In this document: positions 9,760-21,191 of the stretch, in pieces | Numbering within the stretch: position 1 is the first letter of the stretch | Layout of the letters: each line of letters starts with the position of its first letter | NCBI GenBank assembly: GCA_034509755.1 | Contig: CM067559.1 | Span: forward strand, 13,560,501-13,624,500 | DNA length: 64,000 bases | From: Anisodus tanguticus | Lineage: Eukaryota > Streptophyta > Magnoliopsida > Solanales > Solanaceae | Reading direction: 5' to 3' | Position numbers and translations under genes: made by a program | The notes under the pieces: generated by a model | Databases searched by the model: none | What the model saw: the letters and a program-made list of their open reading frames with translations, nothing else | What the model was told of the DNA's origin: nothing

Positions 9760-10510
9760 AGCCTCTTGTAAAGACGAAGATTCATTCGAAAAATTCTGAA
9801 ATACAAACCTTTACACAAATTCTCTCTATGTTCAGCTAAAGCACCCTTCAGTCTATAATCCGATATCATCCAAGAACAGAATAAGATTAAATCAAATATT
9901 ATCCAAGAACAACATAAGATTAGTTTGATATCCACCAACTAGTATCATAAGGATAAGAGTATCATACTTTGATAACTCATGATTAGAACCATATTAGTAA
10001 GAACACAACATCTTTCAAAGGATAATCAGAGGATACCCGTAACTGACTCCCAAGCTCCCAGGCGACAGAGTACCCGCGGCAGGAAGGCAAAGGGGAAATA
10101 CAGGCCAAAGGAGGGTGAGACTACTTCGGTGATCTGAATATCTGATTAAAGGTATGTGTTCTGACTATGTGTTTCTAATTATGATTTTGATAAGTATATT
10201 ACTTTATTGATATGATGCTTGAAGGTTGATATTAGATTACTATTATGATGTTTAGACGATTAATATTGATTGATCTTATGATGTTTGGAGTGCTGATAGG
10301 AGATTATAGACTAAAAAATGAAAAAATGAAATTGAGCTTTATCAAGTAGAAAAATGCTATTTTCCCTAAGATTATCACCCAGATTATTACATGCTTATTA
10401 TTTGATTAACTCTGAAAAACGATTAAGCAACCAGATTACCGTCTACGTTCTAGCCTTTAGGGATATATAGATGAAGAAAAGATCCGCGTATTCACTGATA
10501 GCTAGATCAT
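9760..10510 (+). other. EPRV1 pregenomic leader with splice-donor-like site
   Basis: The sequence after the TATA box is non-coding and collinear with the EPRV2 leader. Shared words include TAATTATGATTTTGATAAG, CATGCTTATTATTTGAT and GATGAA(GA)AAAGATCC. AAAG/GTATGT at 10148-10157 is a strong plant 5' splice-site match; EPRV2 has GAG/GTATGA at the same place. No clear initiator-tRNA primer-binding site was found. The right edge is uncertain because homology fades between 10500 and 10620. Confidence 0.5.
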
Positions 10511-11102
10511 AAAGAGTTGGTGATAAGCAAAGAGCATCAATTATAATATCACCTCATTCTCCCAGAAACAAGATATATGAAAAGAAAAATGAGTTGATAT
10601 TGAAAAATTAAAATGTCGAGGTGGAATGATGTTAACACTAAGAGATGTGCCAATTTAAAGTATCTCAGTTCACAGTCTTTATTGACTAGGTTTTAAAATA
10701 TCATATAAATCATTTCAGAATTTTTAATTTTTTTAAAATTGTACATAGGGATAGATAAGGGAGGAGAAAATGGGAAGAGAATTAAACGTGAGGATTCGAA
10801 AAGGTGAAAATTCTTAAAATTGATTTCCAATTACAATATATACATTTTATAACATAAACTAACAACTCGAGATTCAGATACTAATCTTAGGTGTCATACC
10901 GTCAACGATTTCACCCTTAAATATTTTTTTTGTCCATATCAAATTGTTTATATATTCAATTAAGAAGAAAAAAAAAAACTCTAGTTGCGTGAAAAGTGAA
11001 ACCATCTTAATGGGTTTCTTGAATAAGAAAAACTTATAAAATTAATATTTGTCACATTGATGTTTCATTATCGAATAGAGTGTGGGACCCCTTATAACAA
11101 AG
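10511..11102. other. AT-rich non-coding spacer between EPRV1 and the old copia LTR
   Basis: No open frame or recognised element was seen. The first hundred bases may still be decayed viral leader. The last part directly flanks the LTR that begins at 11103. Confidence 0.4.
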
Positions 11103-11433
11103 TGTTGCCAAAGATAGTGGATTAATTAGTACACAATCCCACATAACATAAATAAAGAGAAAAATAACACAAGAATTTAACAAAGTTCGATCAAACTTAA
11201 TCCTCGGAATAAAAGAGTTTTTCGCTATGAATGAATAGAATTGTACAGTCCAAAGAATTTTCAATTACAACCCTTTTATATAAACTCCAAATATTTGTTA
11301 ATCCAACAAGAAATGATTTTTTAAACCTACAAGGACAATAGTTTTTCTAAACCTACAAGAAAAAATAAGGTTTCACAAACCTACTAGAAAATCTAACATA
11401 ATTAGGGTTCATAAAATTCAAGACACAACAACA
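11103..11433 (-). repeat. 3' LTR of the old - strand copia
   Basis: On the - strand the sequence starts TGTTGTTGTG after a purine-rich tract (CCAAGGGAAAGAT) and ends GGCAACA, giving TGTTG...CAACA ends and 331 bp. It contains a plausible TATA segment (GTTTATATAAAAGG on the - strand). The size and form match TNT1/Tork-type LTRs. The other LTR is not in the window, so the boundaries rest on end motifs only. Confidence 0.5.
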
Positions 11434-11478
11434 ATCTTTCCCTTGGCTTGAATTCTCATCACAAGAACACTATCTTTC

Positions 11479-13014
11479 TGAAAGTATATTTATGTCCTAG
11501 AGACAATCTGTATTAGGACAAATGTACTTTATAGACATTCATATTATTATTAATGGAGATTAATAATTTGGCATTTGCAATTATTGAATTATTAATTGAT
11601 TGTTTGTAATATTCTATAATATGCATCCCTGGAGGTTACACTGTTATTAATAGTGTGAGATATTAATATTATAACGTAACTCTTAAATAGCCTCGACTGA
11701 TGATCATCGAGAATGGAATACCGATGATATGTGATAAGTCGACATGTGGTCTGCATCACATCCTTAGAGGATGTAGTATGTCTCACCTGCTACGAGTAAT
11801 GGCTAATCGTGATGGACACATGGATACTTTAGAAGTATTGGTATACCCTGCTGATATATTGTTTGTTATACTTGTCTAAAGTATGATTAGCGTGTGGGAG
11901 ATAGAAGTCCTTAGACTTGAGGTCAATACGCACCTTGTCTACAAAGTAATGTACTTTGATCCCGTCCTAAGCTCAAATGCCTTATAGGTTGAGATACGGC
12001 TTGTACTGGGTACATTACGATGTGGATTAAAGGTGGTATTTGAGCTACGATTAGGATTCCTTCCTCGAATGTATATTCGAGAGAACACTCGAATTCTCAG
12101 TGATATTAAGTTGACTAAGTCATTGGCCAATGCAATAGACATATTTAGAATATGGTCTAGTTGTCAACTAATACATATGAGATACAATGATTAAGCCATT
12201 TGGATAGACACTTGACAAATCCTAAGCTTGATCGGGTGTGTCTTGAATGAAATGATTTTATCTTACCACATAAAGGTTAAGTTTACTGGATTCGCGTAAA
12301 CGTACTTCACATATTGAGTTCGTCTTGCGGCGCCGTCTAGGAGTTTCGCGTAGACCTTAATTTGATTAATGTCGATATGAGAAGGCCTGTAGGGTCACAC
12401 TATGTCGATTGTCCGTTTCGATCTATGGATGTATTAAGAGTGTAATTAAATATTCGATTTAGAATCGAGACATTTAAATGAATAATGATTATTTTAATTA
12501 AGTCAAAATTGGATTTTGGATTTAATTAAGAATGCATGGAAAATAAATCGAGACGGTGCAGGAACTCATCGAGCGCCGCAACGCCCATACCCTAGGGCTG
12601 CGGCGCCTCTGCATCGATTTCTGGGCCAGGCCCAAGGTCAAACCCTAATCCGGTTTTGACCTATTTTCAACTATAAATAGTGGCATTCTCTTCATTATTT
12701 ACACACCAATTTCAGATTATCATTCTAAGCCTTAGAGACTTAGAATTAAAACTCTCTCGAACCTCTGCCGGATTTCCTAGCTTTCCGAAAGAGAAATACA
12801 TTGAAACTTGGAGCTTGCAATCGGAAGGGCAACCGCGTGTCCACCTTATAGTAGATAAAGACTTCAGATATTCTAACCTGTAAGTTTATTCTTTATGTTA
12901 CAGGTTTGATTGTTGTATAACCATACCAGAAATGTTGTTGAGGTAAGTAAGAAACAAAAATTTAAACTTCCGTTGTGCCTTACTTATATTCTTTGAACCC
13001 AACAAAACCCTACA
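11479..13014 (+). repeat. 5' LTR of the full-length copia (1536 bp)
   Basis: It starts TGAAAGTATATTTATG and ends AACAAAACCCTACA, identical to the ends of the LTR at 18668-20202. It contains GC-rich GGCGCCG-type motifs in otherwise AT-rich sequence and a TATA box at 12671. The sequence downstream of the TATA box (CTCTCGAACCTCTGCCGG and onward) would be R/U5. Confidence 0.9.
12671..12680 (+). promoter_or_regulatory. TATA box of the copia 5' LTR
   Basis: CTATAAATAG lies about 340 bp before the LTR end. The same word occurs at the matching place in the 3' LTR (19859-19868). Confidence 0.6.
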
Positions 13015-13015
13015 G

Positions 13016-13030
13016 TGGTATCAAAGCCCA
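13016..13030 (+). other. Primer-binding site (initiator Met tRNA type)
   Basis: TGGTATCAAAGCCCA begins two bases after the LTR end. It matches the plant initiator-tRNA-Met complement TGGTATCAGAGC with a change, the usual primer site of plant copia elements. Confidence 0.75.
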
Positions 13031-14516
13031 GGCTGGTTCAATGGTTATGTAACAATTGAATATAGTAATAATATGGGTTAAACATAAAATTGAATCCTAC
13101 ATGTCTTGAACGAATGTTGACTTTTTGTTATCACCCTAAATTATCTCCTACGCTAACTCGAGGAAGTCATTCCTCTCTAACTCGAACTAAGACAAACTCA
13201 TTGCACGGTGCACGGCTAAGAACGGATGATGGTCGATATGGACGTTATTGATAATGGTGGGTGATGATAAATGACCTATGAATTGATCCCTAAATTGGAT
13301 TTAGGGGTTGAACGATTTTTAAAATCAACATAGAAACGTTTGTCAGGATATTGGCGCCGTGACCTTATAGTAGGGCGCCGCGGCGCTTGCTAGGGTTTCA
13401 AGGTGGCGTCGCGGCTCCATGGTGGAGCGCCGTGGCGCTAATGCCTCGTTTCAAACTTTGACTCACTGGATAACAGGCGCGCGCGACGCTAATGCATTTT
13501 GCAGAAGCCGAAAGGCTTATGCCTCAATGGCGCCGCGACTCTAATCATTAGAGTCGCGGCGCCACCTGTCAGATTTTTTTTTCCAGAGTTCAGAATGTTT
13601 AACCCAAGATTATTATTATACATTATAATTGATAAGTATACTGTTTATGTGTTAAATGTCAAAATATTTGTCATTTACATTTGTAGAATAGCGTCCGCTA
13701 TAACTGTTTGGGTAGGCGGCGCCCAGTATTTGATTAAATCATCTTATATCATGCATAATGGTTGACTGTTCCCAACTATATGTGTCATTAATTTTGCATG
13801 ATGTTAAGATGTCATATTGGATATGGCGTAAAAGAGTTGATCTTAGTTAAAACCCTGAATTAAAATATTCCCCAAAATTTTAATTACAAGTCTAAATTAA
13901 AACGCGTCGTCCATTATAATTGTTAGAGTGCAAAATCCTTTTTGGCGATACGAGTATTTATGCCAAAGCATTTGCTCTAAGTCTACGAAGACCAAGACTC
14001 TTTCATAGATGTGTTTTAATGTAAAGGTAAACGATAATTTTTTGTCAGTATTTACACCAAAGTGTTTGCTCACAAAGGCCAAATTTGCTTAGATACATAA
14101 ACGCAGTCGTGTAATCGGGTTGACTTGCTTAGACAAATCTTGGCGCCAAAGTGTCGGACTAATCTAAGGACGCAAGATTAAATGTAAAATTTGATCAACT
14201 AAGAGTTGCAAATACGTTTTGCAATTGGTTTAGAACCTACCAAGATATGTTATTGAAGTTATCAGCCAAAGCAAACGCGGAGATAACATAAGCTTGGATC
14301 TTGGCCCATTATGACCTTAATTAAAATATGTCTGTATTATACCATAGGGTCGTAGATGTATGTTAAAATAGTGGGAGCTAATTAAACAAAAGGCCATATT
14401 GATTAGACTAAACGAATGTGTATAATAGGAAACAAATTTTGAGTTTGATTTCCAGTCTATCTAATTCTTCAGATTATTAAAAATCTTATCATTGAAAATG
14501 TTGATTGAGATGAATA
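13031..14516 (+). other. Copia leader between the PBS and gag, with a GC palindrome
   Basis: There is no convincing ORF. From 13350 to 13570 the leader carries several GGCGCCG/GCGCCGCGGCGC motifs, ending in a perfect inverted repeat at 13528-13564 with 18-bp arms and a 1-base centre. The rest is AT-rich. A long structured leader is common in plant copia elements, and the hairpin could act in packaging or dimerisation. Confidence 0.6.
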
Positions 14517-15640
14517 AACATACATGACCGAACTACCTTGACTGGCTAAGGAATTTGCGAATAGTACCGAGACAAGAGAAAATAGAATACATGTTGGACA
14601 CAGTGTTCCCAATAGTCCCGGCGATAAACTCTGCTGAATATGCATATTTTGATAAGGATGCTTACCAGAAACACCTAGATGATGCCACTTCAGCGCAGTG
14701 CGTAATGTTGTCTTCCATGTCTATGGAACTTCAGAGACAACATGAGAACATGAGGCCCAGTGAGATGCTCGAACACTTAAAGAGTCTCTATGACTCACAA
14801 TCCCAGACTATGGAATACGAGTTACTAATAGAGCTCTTTAAATGTAAGCTCAATGAAGGGGGCCAGGTCTCGCAGCATGTGTTGAAAATGATAGGGCTGA
14901 TAGAGAGGTTTGCTTCAATTGGAATGAAGCTTGAAAAGAATGTCGCTACCACCCTCATCCTGAACTCTCTCCCTCGTTCTTTTGAGAACTTCATAATGAA
15001 TTTCAATATGAATGGAACGAAGGCGACTCTGTCGGAGCTGCACAACATGCTCAAGACCTTTGAGTCTTCCACTTCCAAAGGCAAAGCTGTGCTTATGGTG
15101 AGCTCTTCTAGCTGACCCAAGCCGAAAGGCAAGGAATGTCAGAAGAAAAAGGGCAAAGCAGTCGCTGCGCCCTCAGCTATGAAGCCCAATAGAGGTGTGA
15201 AGAAGAAAGTGAATCCGGCTAAGGATGAATGCCTCAACTTCCATAGGAAGGGGCATTGGAAAAAGGACCGCACGGCACCAGGAGGAGGAAAAACACCAGG
15301 TGCTCCTGCCTTTGGTGGACAAGGTATGTACGTCATTGAAATAAATATGTCTATAAATAACTCTCATTCCTGGGTATTGGATACCACTTGTGGCTCACAC
15401 ATTTGTACAAATGTGCAGGGACTAACTGATAGCAGGAAGGTTGGACCAAGTGATGTAGACCTATGCGTTGGAAACGGAGCACGAGTGGATGCTGACCGTG
15501 TAGGTACTTATAGATTAAATTTACCTTATGGCTATTGTTTAGTGTTGAATGATTGTTTTTATGTACCCTCGTTAACGAGGAATATCATTTCTATCCCAGT
15601 TTTGGACATGAAGGGTTTTCCTTATATATTTATAATGGCA
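14517..15640 (+). pseudogene. Copia Gag and protease (broken)
   Basis: Gag reads LDWLRNLRIVPRQEKIEYML near 14540, followed by the UBN2-type region with LYDSQSQTMEYELLIELFKC and LILNSLPRSFENFIMNFNMN. An in-frame TGA is at 15113-15115. The zinc knuckle is decayed (CLNFHRKGHWKKD), and the protease site reads VLDTTCGSHIC, with Thr where Gly is expected after D-T. The frame then changes near 15610 to the integrase frame. Gag would form the particle and the protease would mature it; both are non-functional here. Confidence 0.8.
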
Positions 15641-16660
15641 GTCAAGTACTGTCTTTTGATAATATTATATATGGAACTGCTCCTCTTGTGGATGGATTGT
15701 ATACACTAAACTGTAGTCGAGAGATATTCAATGTACAAAATAAACGAGCCAAGATAAGTAATAGAAACTTCACCTACCTATGGCACTGCAGACTTGGTCA
15801 TATCAACGAATCAATGATAGCAAGGTTGAGGAAGTTACACTACCTCGAACCATTTGACTTGGAGTCCTATAGTAACTGCGAATCTTGCTTGAGAGGAAAG
15901 ATGACCAATAAGCCACTTTTTGGGAAAGGTGTGCGAGCCAAGGAGGTGCTTGAGTTGGTCCATACTGATGTATGTGGGCCATTCTCGACTCAAGCTAAAA
16001 GAGACATCCCATACTTCATCACTTTTACTAACGACTTCACAAGGTATGGATATGTGTATCTTATGAGACACAAATCCGAGGCTTTTGAGAAGTTCAAGGA
16101 GTACAAGTCGGAAGTAGAGAAGCAACTTGCAACAAGTATCAAGACCCTTCGATCGGATCGAGGATGTGAGTACTTGAGCAAGGATTTTCTAGATTACTTA
16201 AAGCTACATGGAGACCAATCAGAATGGACACCTCCAGAAACGCCACCGATGAATGGTGTTGCCGAAAGGAGAAATCGAACCTTATTAGATATGGTTCGAT
16301 CCATGATGAGCTTCTCAACTCTACCTACATACCTTTGGGGACATGCTATACAAACCTCGATATATATTCTGAACAGGGTTTCTTCCAAGTCAGTAGAAAA
16401 GACACCCTATTAGATATGGTGTGACAAGAAGCCACCTCTTAAACATATGAGATCCTGGGGGTGCCCTGCATATGTTAAGAAGATGCTCATTGATAAGTTG
16501 GAATCTAAAAGTGAGAAATATTACTTCGTGGGTATCCAAAGGAAACTAAGGGATACTACTTCTATCTTCCTAGAGAACATAAGGTCATTGTTTTCAGGAA
16601 CGCAACTTTCCTTGAAGAAGAATATGTCTACAAGGAACATAGCTGCACAGAGATAGAACT
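15641..16660 (+). pseudogene. Copia integrase (stop codon and frame change at the end)
   Basis: The GAG-preintegrase HHCC zinc module is LWHCRLGHINESMIARLRK with CESCLRGKM. The DDE core shows HTDVCGPF (first Asp), LRSDRGCEYL (second Asp) and NGVAERRNRTL (Glu). TAG at 16411-16413 interrupts the frame before the C-terminal GCPAYVKKM region, and another frame change near 16550 leads into the spacer. This enzyme would insert the cDNA and create the 5-bp target duplication. Confidence 0.82.
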
Positions 16661-18110
16661 TGAAGAAATTCAAGAACCACAAGATAACACAGAAGTTGAA
16701 CCCTTGTTGAATGACCTAAACAAGGATTCAGTGGGAGTATCTAGTGAAGATTGGGTACTTAGAGTACGCCCTTCAGCCAGTGGGAGTGATGTGACAGATA
16801 GTGCAGAAATGCAAGACTCTCATTCACAACTAATGGAAGATGATACAATGGTTGTACATCGTTCCATTCAGGAAATACATGAAAATGACATTCCTGAAAG
16901 CTCTCAAGGTGATGGATTGTCCAGCACACAAAGACCTTCTCATAATCAGAATGCAACAAACACTGAAATGCAGAATAATCAACTCTGTAGGACCACTAGG
17001 ACTCATCGTCCGACTGAAAGACTTAATCTCCTTGTTGAAACACACAATGAGATAGATATTCCTGATGACGATGAACCTACAACCTACAGTGAAGCTATGT
17101 TAGACATTGATTCGCAGAGATGGCAGGAAGCCATAAAATCTGAGATGGACTCGATGTACATAAATGAAGTTTGGAACTTGGTTGATTTGCCAATAGGGGT
17201 TAGACCCATAGGATGCAAATGGGTTTTCAAGAAGAAGATTGATGCATATGGCAAGGTACAGACTTAGAAAGCAAGACTGGTGGCTAAAGGGTATAATCAA
17301 CAGCCTGGGGTTGATTATGATGAAACGTTTTCACATGTTGCTAAGATTAAGTCCATTCGGATTTTGCTTGCAATAGCTGCATATTATGACTATGACATTT
17401 GGCAGATGGACGTCAAAACTGCTTTCCTCAATGGTAATCTAGTTGAGGAGGTGTATATAAAACAACCTGAGGGTTTTTCAATTGAGTCCAAACCAAATGT
17501 TGTATGCAAGTTACAAAAGTCCATTTATAGGCTTAAGCAAGCCTCGAGGAGTTAGAACATTTGCTCCGACAAGGATATCAAGTCATTTCATTTCGTCAGA
17601 AGCAAAGAGGATCCATGTGTTTATAGTAAACACAATGATATGAGTATTTCCTTCATTATAATATATGTAGATGACATATTAATAATGGGAGACAATAAGA
17701 CTCTCCTACAGTCAATCAAGTAGTGGTTGTCCAGTACCTTCATGATGAAGGATTTAGGTGAAGCCTGCTACATTCTGGGGATTAGGATCTATAGATATAG
17801 ACCTAACAGATTGTTGGGGATGTCACAGTCAGTCTACATAGACAAAGTGCTTAGACGTTTTTCTATGGAAAATTCCAAGAAAGGCGGTCTACCTATGGGA
17901 CAAGGCATCAAGTTATCTAAGAAGGATGGTCCTTCTAATACTATAGAACTTGAACGCATGAAAAGGATCCCATATGCTTCAGCTATATGATCGATCATGT
18001 ATGCCATGACCTGTACTAGGCCAGATGTGGCCTTTGCACTTAGTATGACTTGCAAATTCCAGCAGAATCCTGGGGAAGAACACAGGAAGGCAGTCAAGAG
18101 TATTCTTAAG
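16661..18110 (+). pseudogene. Copia reverse transcriptase (several stops)
   Basis: The frame carries the RVT_2 hallmarks: EAIKSEMDSMYINEVWNLV, GCKWVFKKK, QMDVKTAFLNGNLVEEVYI, LQKSIYRLKQASR and the catalytic IIIYVDDILIMG near 17665. It is broken by TAG at 17265-17267, further stops near 17553 and 17721, and TGA at 17988-17990. The order IN then RT confirms copia rather than gypsy. Confidence 0.85.
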
Positions 18111-18653
18111 TATCTTAGATGAACTAAAGATTACTTCTTAGTCTATGGTGGGGAAGAAAAGTTAGCTGCTACTGGGTACACAGATGCTAGCTTCCAGACG
18201 GATGTTGATGACTACAAATCTCAATCTGGGTACACATTCATTTTCAATGGTGGAGCAGTAAGCTGGAAAAGTTCCAAACAATCTACAACTGCTGATTAGA
18301 CAACAGAAGCTGAGTACATTGCTGGATCGGAAGCTGGTAAAGAAGCTGTCGCGATATCTGAGTTCTTGAAGGAACTAGGGGTTGTTCCAAGTGCCACTTG
18401 TCCAATAACAGTTTATTGTGACAACACTGGTGCGATTGCGCAAGCTAAGGAACCAAGATCAACCAACAGAAACAAGTATGTACCAAGGAAGTACCACATA
18501 CTTAGGGAGATGGTGGAGACTGAAGAGATTAGATTAGACTATGTTCCCACAAATGATAATCTAGCTGACCCATTCACTAAACCATTAATCTTAGTCAAGC
18601 ATAATGGTCATTTTGAGAATATGGGCATTAGATATGTTGGAGATTGGCTCTAG
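18111..18653 (+). pseudogene. Copia RNase H
   Basis: It reads TGYTDASFQTDVDDYKSQSG, SWKSSKQSTTAD followed by TTEAEYIAGSEAGKEA, and VYCDNTGAIAQAKEP, ending VDYVPT-like NLADPFTKPL and VGDWL. The catalytic Asp/Glu/Asp set is visible. Stops near 18120 and 18298 break it. The stop at 18651-18653 is the natural C-terminus just before the polypurine tract. Confidence 0.8.
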
Positions 18654-18654
18654 G

Positions 18655-18667
18655 CCAAGTGGGAGAT
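18655..18667 (+). other. Polypurine tract of the copia element
   Basis: CCAAGTGGGAGAT sits immediately upstream of the 3' LTR start (TGAAAG at 18668). It is the standard plus-strand primer position and sequence type in plant copia elements. Confidence 0.7.
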
Positions 18668-20202
18668 TGAAAGTATATTTATGTCCTAGAGACAATCTGT
18701 ATTTGGACAAATGTATTTTATACATATTCGTATTATTATTAATGGAGATTAATATTTTGGCATTTGCAATTATTGAATTATTAATTGATTGTTTGTAATA
18801 TTCTATAATATGCATCCCTGGACGTTACACTGTTATTGATAGTGTGAGATATTAATATTATAACGTAACTCTTAAATAGCCTCAACTAATGATCATCGAG
18901 AATGGGATATCGATGATATGTGATAAGTTGACATGTGGTCTGCATCACATCCTTAGAGGATGTAGTATGTCTCACCTGCTACGAGTAATGGCTACTCGTG
19001 ATGGGCACATGGATACTTTGGAAGTATTGTATACCATGCTGATATACTGTTTGTTATACTTGTCTAAAGTATGATCAGCGTGTGGGAGATAGAAGTCCTT
19101 AAACTTGAGGTCAATACGCACCTTGTCTACAAAGTAATGTACTTTGATCCCGTCCTAAGCTCAAATGCCTTATAGGTTGAGATACGGCTTGTATTGGGTA
19201 CATTACGATGTGGATTAAAGGTGGTATTTGAGCTACGATTAGGATTCCTTCCTCGAATGTATATTCGAGAGAACACTCGAATTCTCAGTGATATTAAGTT
19301 GACTAAGTCATTGGCCAATGCAATAGACATATTTAGAATATGGTCTAGTTGTCAACTAATACATATGAGATACAATGATTAAGCCATTTGGATAGACACT
19401 TGACAAATCCTAAGCTTGATCGGGTGTGTCTTGAATGAAATGATTTTATCTTACCACATAAAGGTTAAGTTTACTGGATTCGCGTAAACGTACTTCACAT
19501 ATTGAGTTCGTCTTGCGGCGCCGTCTAGGAGTTTCGCGTAGACCTTAATTTGATTAATGTCGATATGAGAAGGCCTGTAGGGTCACACTATGTCGATTGT
19601 CCGTTTCGATCTAATGATGTATTAAGAGAGTAATTAAATATTTGATTTAGAATCGAGACATTTAAATGAATAATGATTATTTTAATTAAGTCAAAATTGG
19701 ATTTTGGATTTAATTAAGAATGCATGGAAAATAAATCGAGACAGTGCAGAAACTCATCGAGTGCCGCAACGCCCATACCCTAGGGCCGCGACGCCTCTGC
19801 ATCAATTTTTGGGCCAGGCCCAAGGTCAAACCCTAATCCTGTTTTGACCTATTTTTAACTATAAATAGTGGCATTCTCTTCATTATTTATACACCAATTT
19901 CAGATTATCATTCTAAGCCTTAGAGACTTAGAATTAAAACTCTCTCGAACCTCTGCCGGATTTCCTAGCTTTACGAAAGAGAAATACATTGAAGCTTGGA
20001 GCTTGCAATCGGAAGGGCAACCGCGTGTCCACCTTATAGTAGATAAAGACTCCAGATATTTTAACATGTAAGTTTATTTTTTATGTTACATGTTTGATTG
20101 TTGTATAACCATACCAGAAATGTTGTTGGGGTAAGTAAGAAACAAAAATTTAAACTTCCGTTGTGCCTTACTTATATGCTTTGAACCCAACAAAACCCTA
20201 CA
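18668..20202 (+). repeat. 3' LTR of the full-length copia (1535 bp)
   Basis: It aligns end to end with the 5' LTR with only scattered substitutions and one or two single-base indels by eye. It has the same TG...CA ends and a TATA box at 19859-19868. It is followed at once by the CTTTC duplication. Confidence 0.9.
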
Positions 20203-20207
20203 CTTTC

Positions 20208-20666
20208 TGTCTTGCCCTCAACCCTCTCAAGGGCACTACTGAGTACCGCACACACCAATCAAGTCTAGGCAATGTTTAAAGTCGTTAGCTAGAATTATAG
20301 TACCCTTCATGTATCTCAAGATCTACCTCACTGTCTGTCAATGTTCTTTACAAGGACAAACTATGTATCTACCCACAACACTAACAATATGTGAAATATC
20401 TGAGCGAGTGCAAATCATAACATACATAGTGCGACACAATACCCACAACACTCAAATTTGGAGTACTGGACATTTTCTCCATCTTATGATTCTTGTTAAG
20501 AGACTCAACCTCTTCAACCTTAGGACACCTCCATTGATCTGCTTCAATCATCAAAATAGCTTCTGGATAACTATTAGATTCAAGTACATCAAAAATTTCT
20601 GAAATTGAAAAAATAGATTTAACAAGGTTTGCATATCGATGAAGACATAGACAACATGCTATTATC
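20208..20666 (-). pseudogene. RT N-terminus and RNase H remnants of the old - strand copia
   Basis: On the - strand, FDVLESNSYPEAILMIEADQ and EEVESLNKN match the start of the copia RVT_2 domain. After an internal deletion, degraded MICTRSDISHIVSVVGRY and ILRYMKGTI match the region just after RT, and FKHCLDLIGVCGT matches the copia C-terminus. Most of RT and RNase H has been deleted. The fragment ends at the insertion point of the full-length copia. Confidence 0.65.
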
Positions 20667-20671
20667 TTAAT

Positions 20672-21018
20672 TGTTAAGAGTCCCACATCGGATATGGAAT
20701 TGGAATATGAACTCCTTATATGGACTTAGATAGTTCTCACCCTACAAGCTAGCTTTTGGGGTTGAGTTAGGCCCAGGATCAATTTCTTTACATGGTATCA
20801 GAGTCAGACTCATTCCAATTCTTTGTTCACTGTTGTTGGGCCCCCAAATTATATTATGTACGCTCAAATTAACAAGGTCTGGGAGGTCTGGGCGTGCAGG
20901 GAGTGAGTCCCACATCGAATATGGAATGGGAACATGGACTCCTTATATGGACTTAGACAATCGTCACCCTACAAGATAGCTTTTGGGGTTGAGTTAGGCC
21001 CAAGATCCATTCTTTACA
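20672..21018 (+). mobile_element. TRIM 1, with terminal repeats, PBS and perfect TSD
   Basis: This small non-coding LTR element is 347 bp. The left repeat is 20672-20792 (TGTTAAGAGTCCCACATCGG...TTTACA). It is followed directly by the primer-binding site TGGTATCAGAGTC (20793-20805), a short internal region, and a right repeat ending at 21018 whose first bases are damaged. The target duplication TTAAT is at 20667-20671 and 21019-21023. TRIMs have no genes and depend on proteins of other elements. Confidence 0.85.
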
Positions 21019-21023
21019 TTAAT

Positions 21024-21180
21024 CATAATTTTGGACCTCTTTCACTTCATCTACATCTAAACCAAGTGGAGACAGTGGAGATTCGATTTCCAGCTTTATA
21101 CATTCAGTGACATAACCATTTATTTTTTGCTACTCCGTTCTCCCTTTGACTGTCTAGTGAGGAAAATTAATTAATTTTTA
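21024..21180 (-). pseudogene. Integrase/RT spacer of the old - strand copia
   Basis: Read on the - strand, the LINE target duplication (21181-21192) continues from the integrase end ISRNI into a degraded Ser/Thr/Glu-rich spacer with IESPLSPLGLDVDEVKEVQ. This is the usual acidic linker ahead of copia RT. It joins 32403 on the other side of the LINE. Confidence 0.5.
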
Positions 21181-21191
21181 TATTCCTACTG

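Larger units (their letters stand above)
1706..10510 (+). mobile_element. EPRV1: near-complete endogenous caulimovirid, Solendovirus-like
   Basis: A pararetrovirus genome of about 8.8 kb lies on the + strand: movement protein, two small ORFs, acidic coiled-coil protein, coat protein, helical protein, protease-RT-RNase H, transactivator, intergenic repeats, TATA promoter and leader. There is no integrase and no LTR, as expected for Caulimoviridae, whose integration is incidental. A separate transactivator ORF argues against Petuvirus; gene order and sequence flavour fit the Solendovirus/Cavemovirus group. Lesions are few: in-frame stops at 2634, 3848, 7361 and 7980, and a frame shift near 8420. 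The left edge lies between about 1690 and 1727. The right edge is uncertain, between about 10500 and 10620. Confidence 0.85.
11479..20202 (+). mobile_element. Full-length Ty1/copia retrotransposon, 8.7 kb, with perfect TSD
   Basis: The element has two 1.5-kb LTRs, a primer-binding site, gag-pol in copia order (Gag, PR, IN, RT, RNase H) and a polypurine tract. It is flanked by the 5-bp duplication CTTTC at 11474-11478 and 20203-20207. Removing the element joins sequence of the older - strand copia (between its pol end and 3' LTR). The LTRs look nearly identical by eye, implying fairly recent insertion. The coding region nevertheless has several stops and at least two frame changes, so the copy is non-autonomous. 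Confidence 0.9.

Noticed and set aside
9900..10000. Primer-binding site in the EPRV1 leader (TAGTATCATAAGG)
   Set aside because: It matches the initiator-tRNA complement too poorly and is not conserved in EPRV2.
20793..20805. TGGTATCAGAGTC as a viral primer-binding site
   Set aside because: It directly follows a TRIM terminal repeat and is the TRIM primer site.
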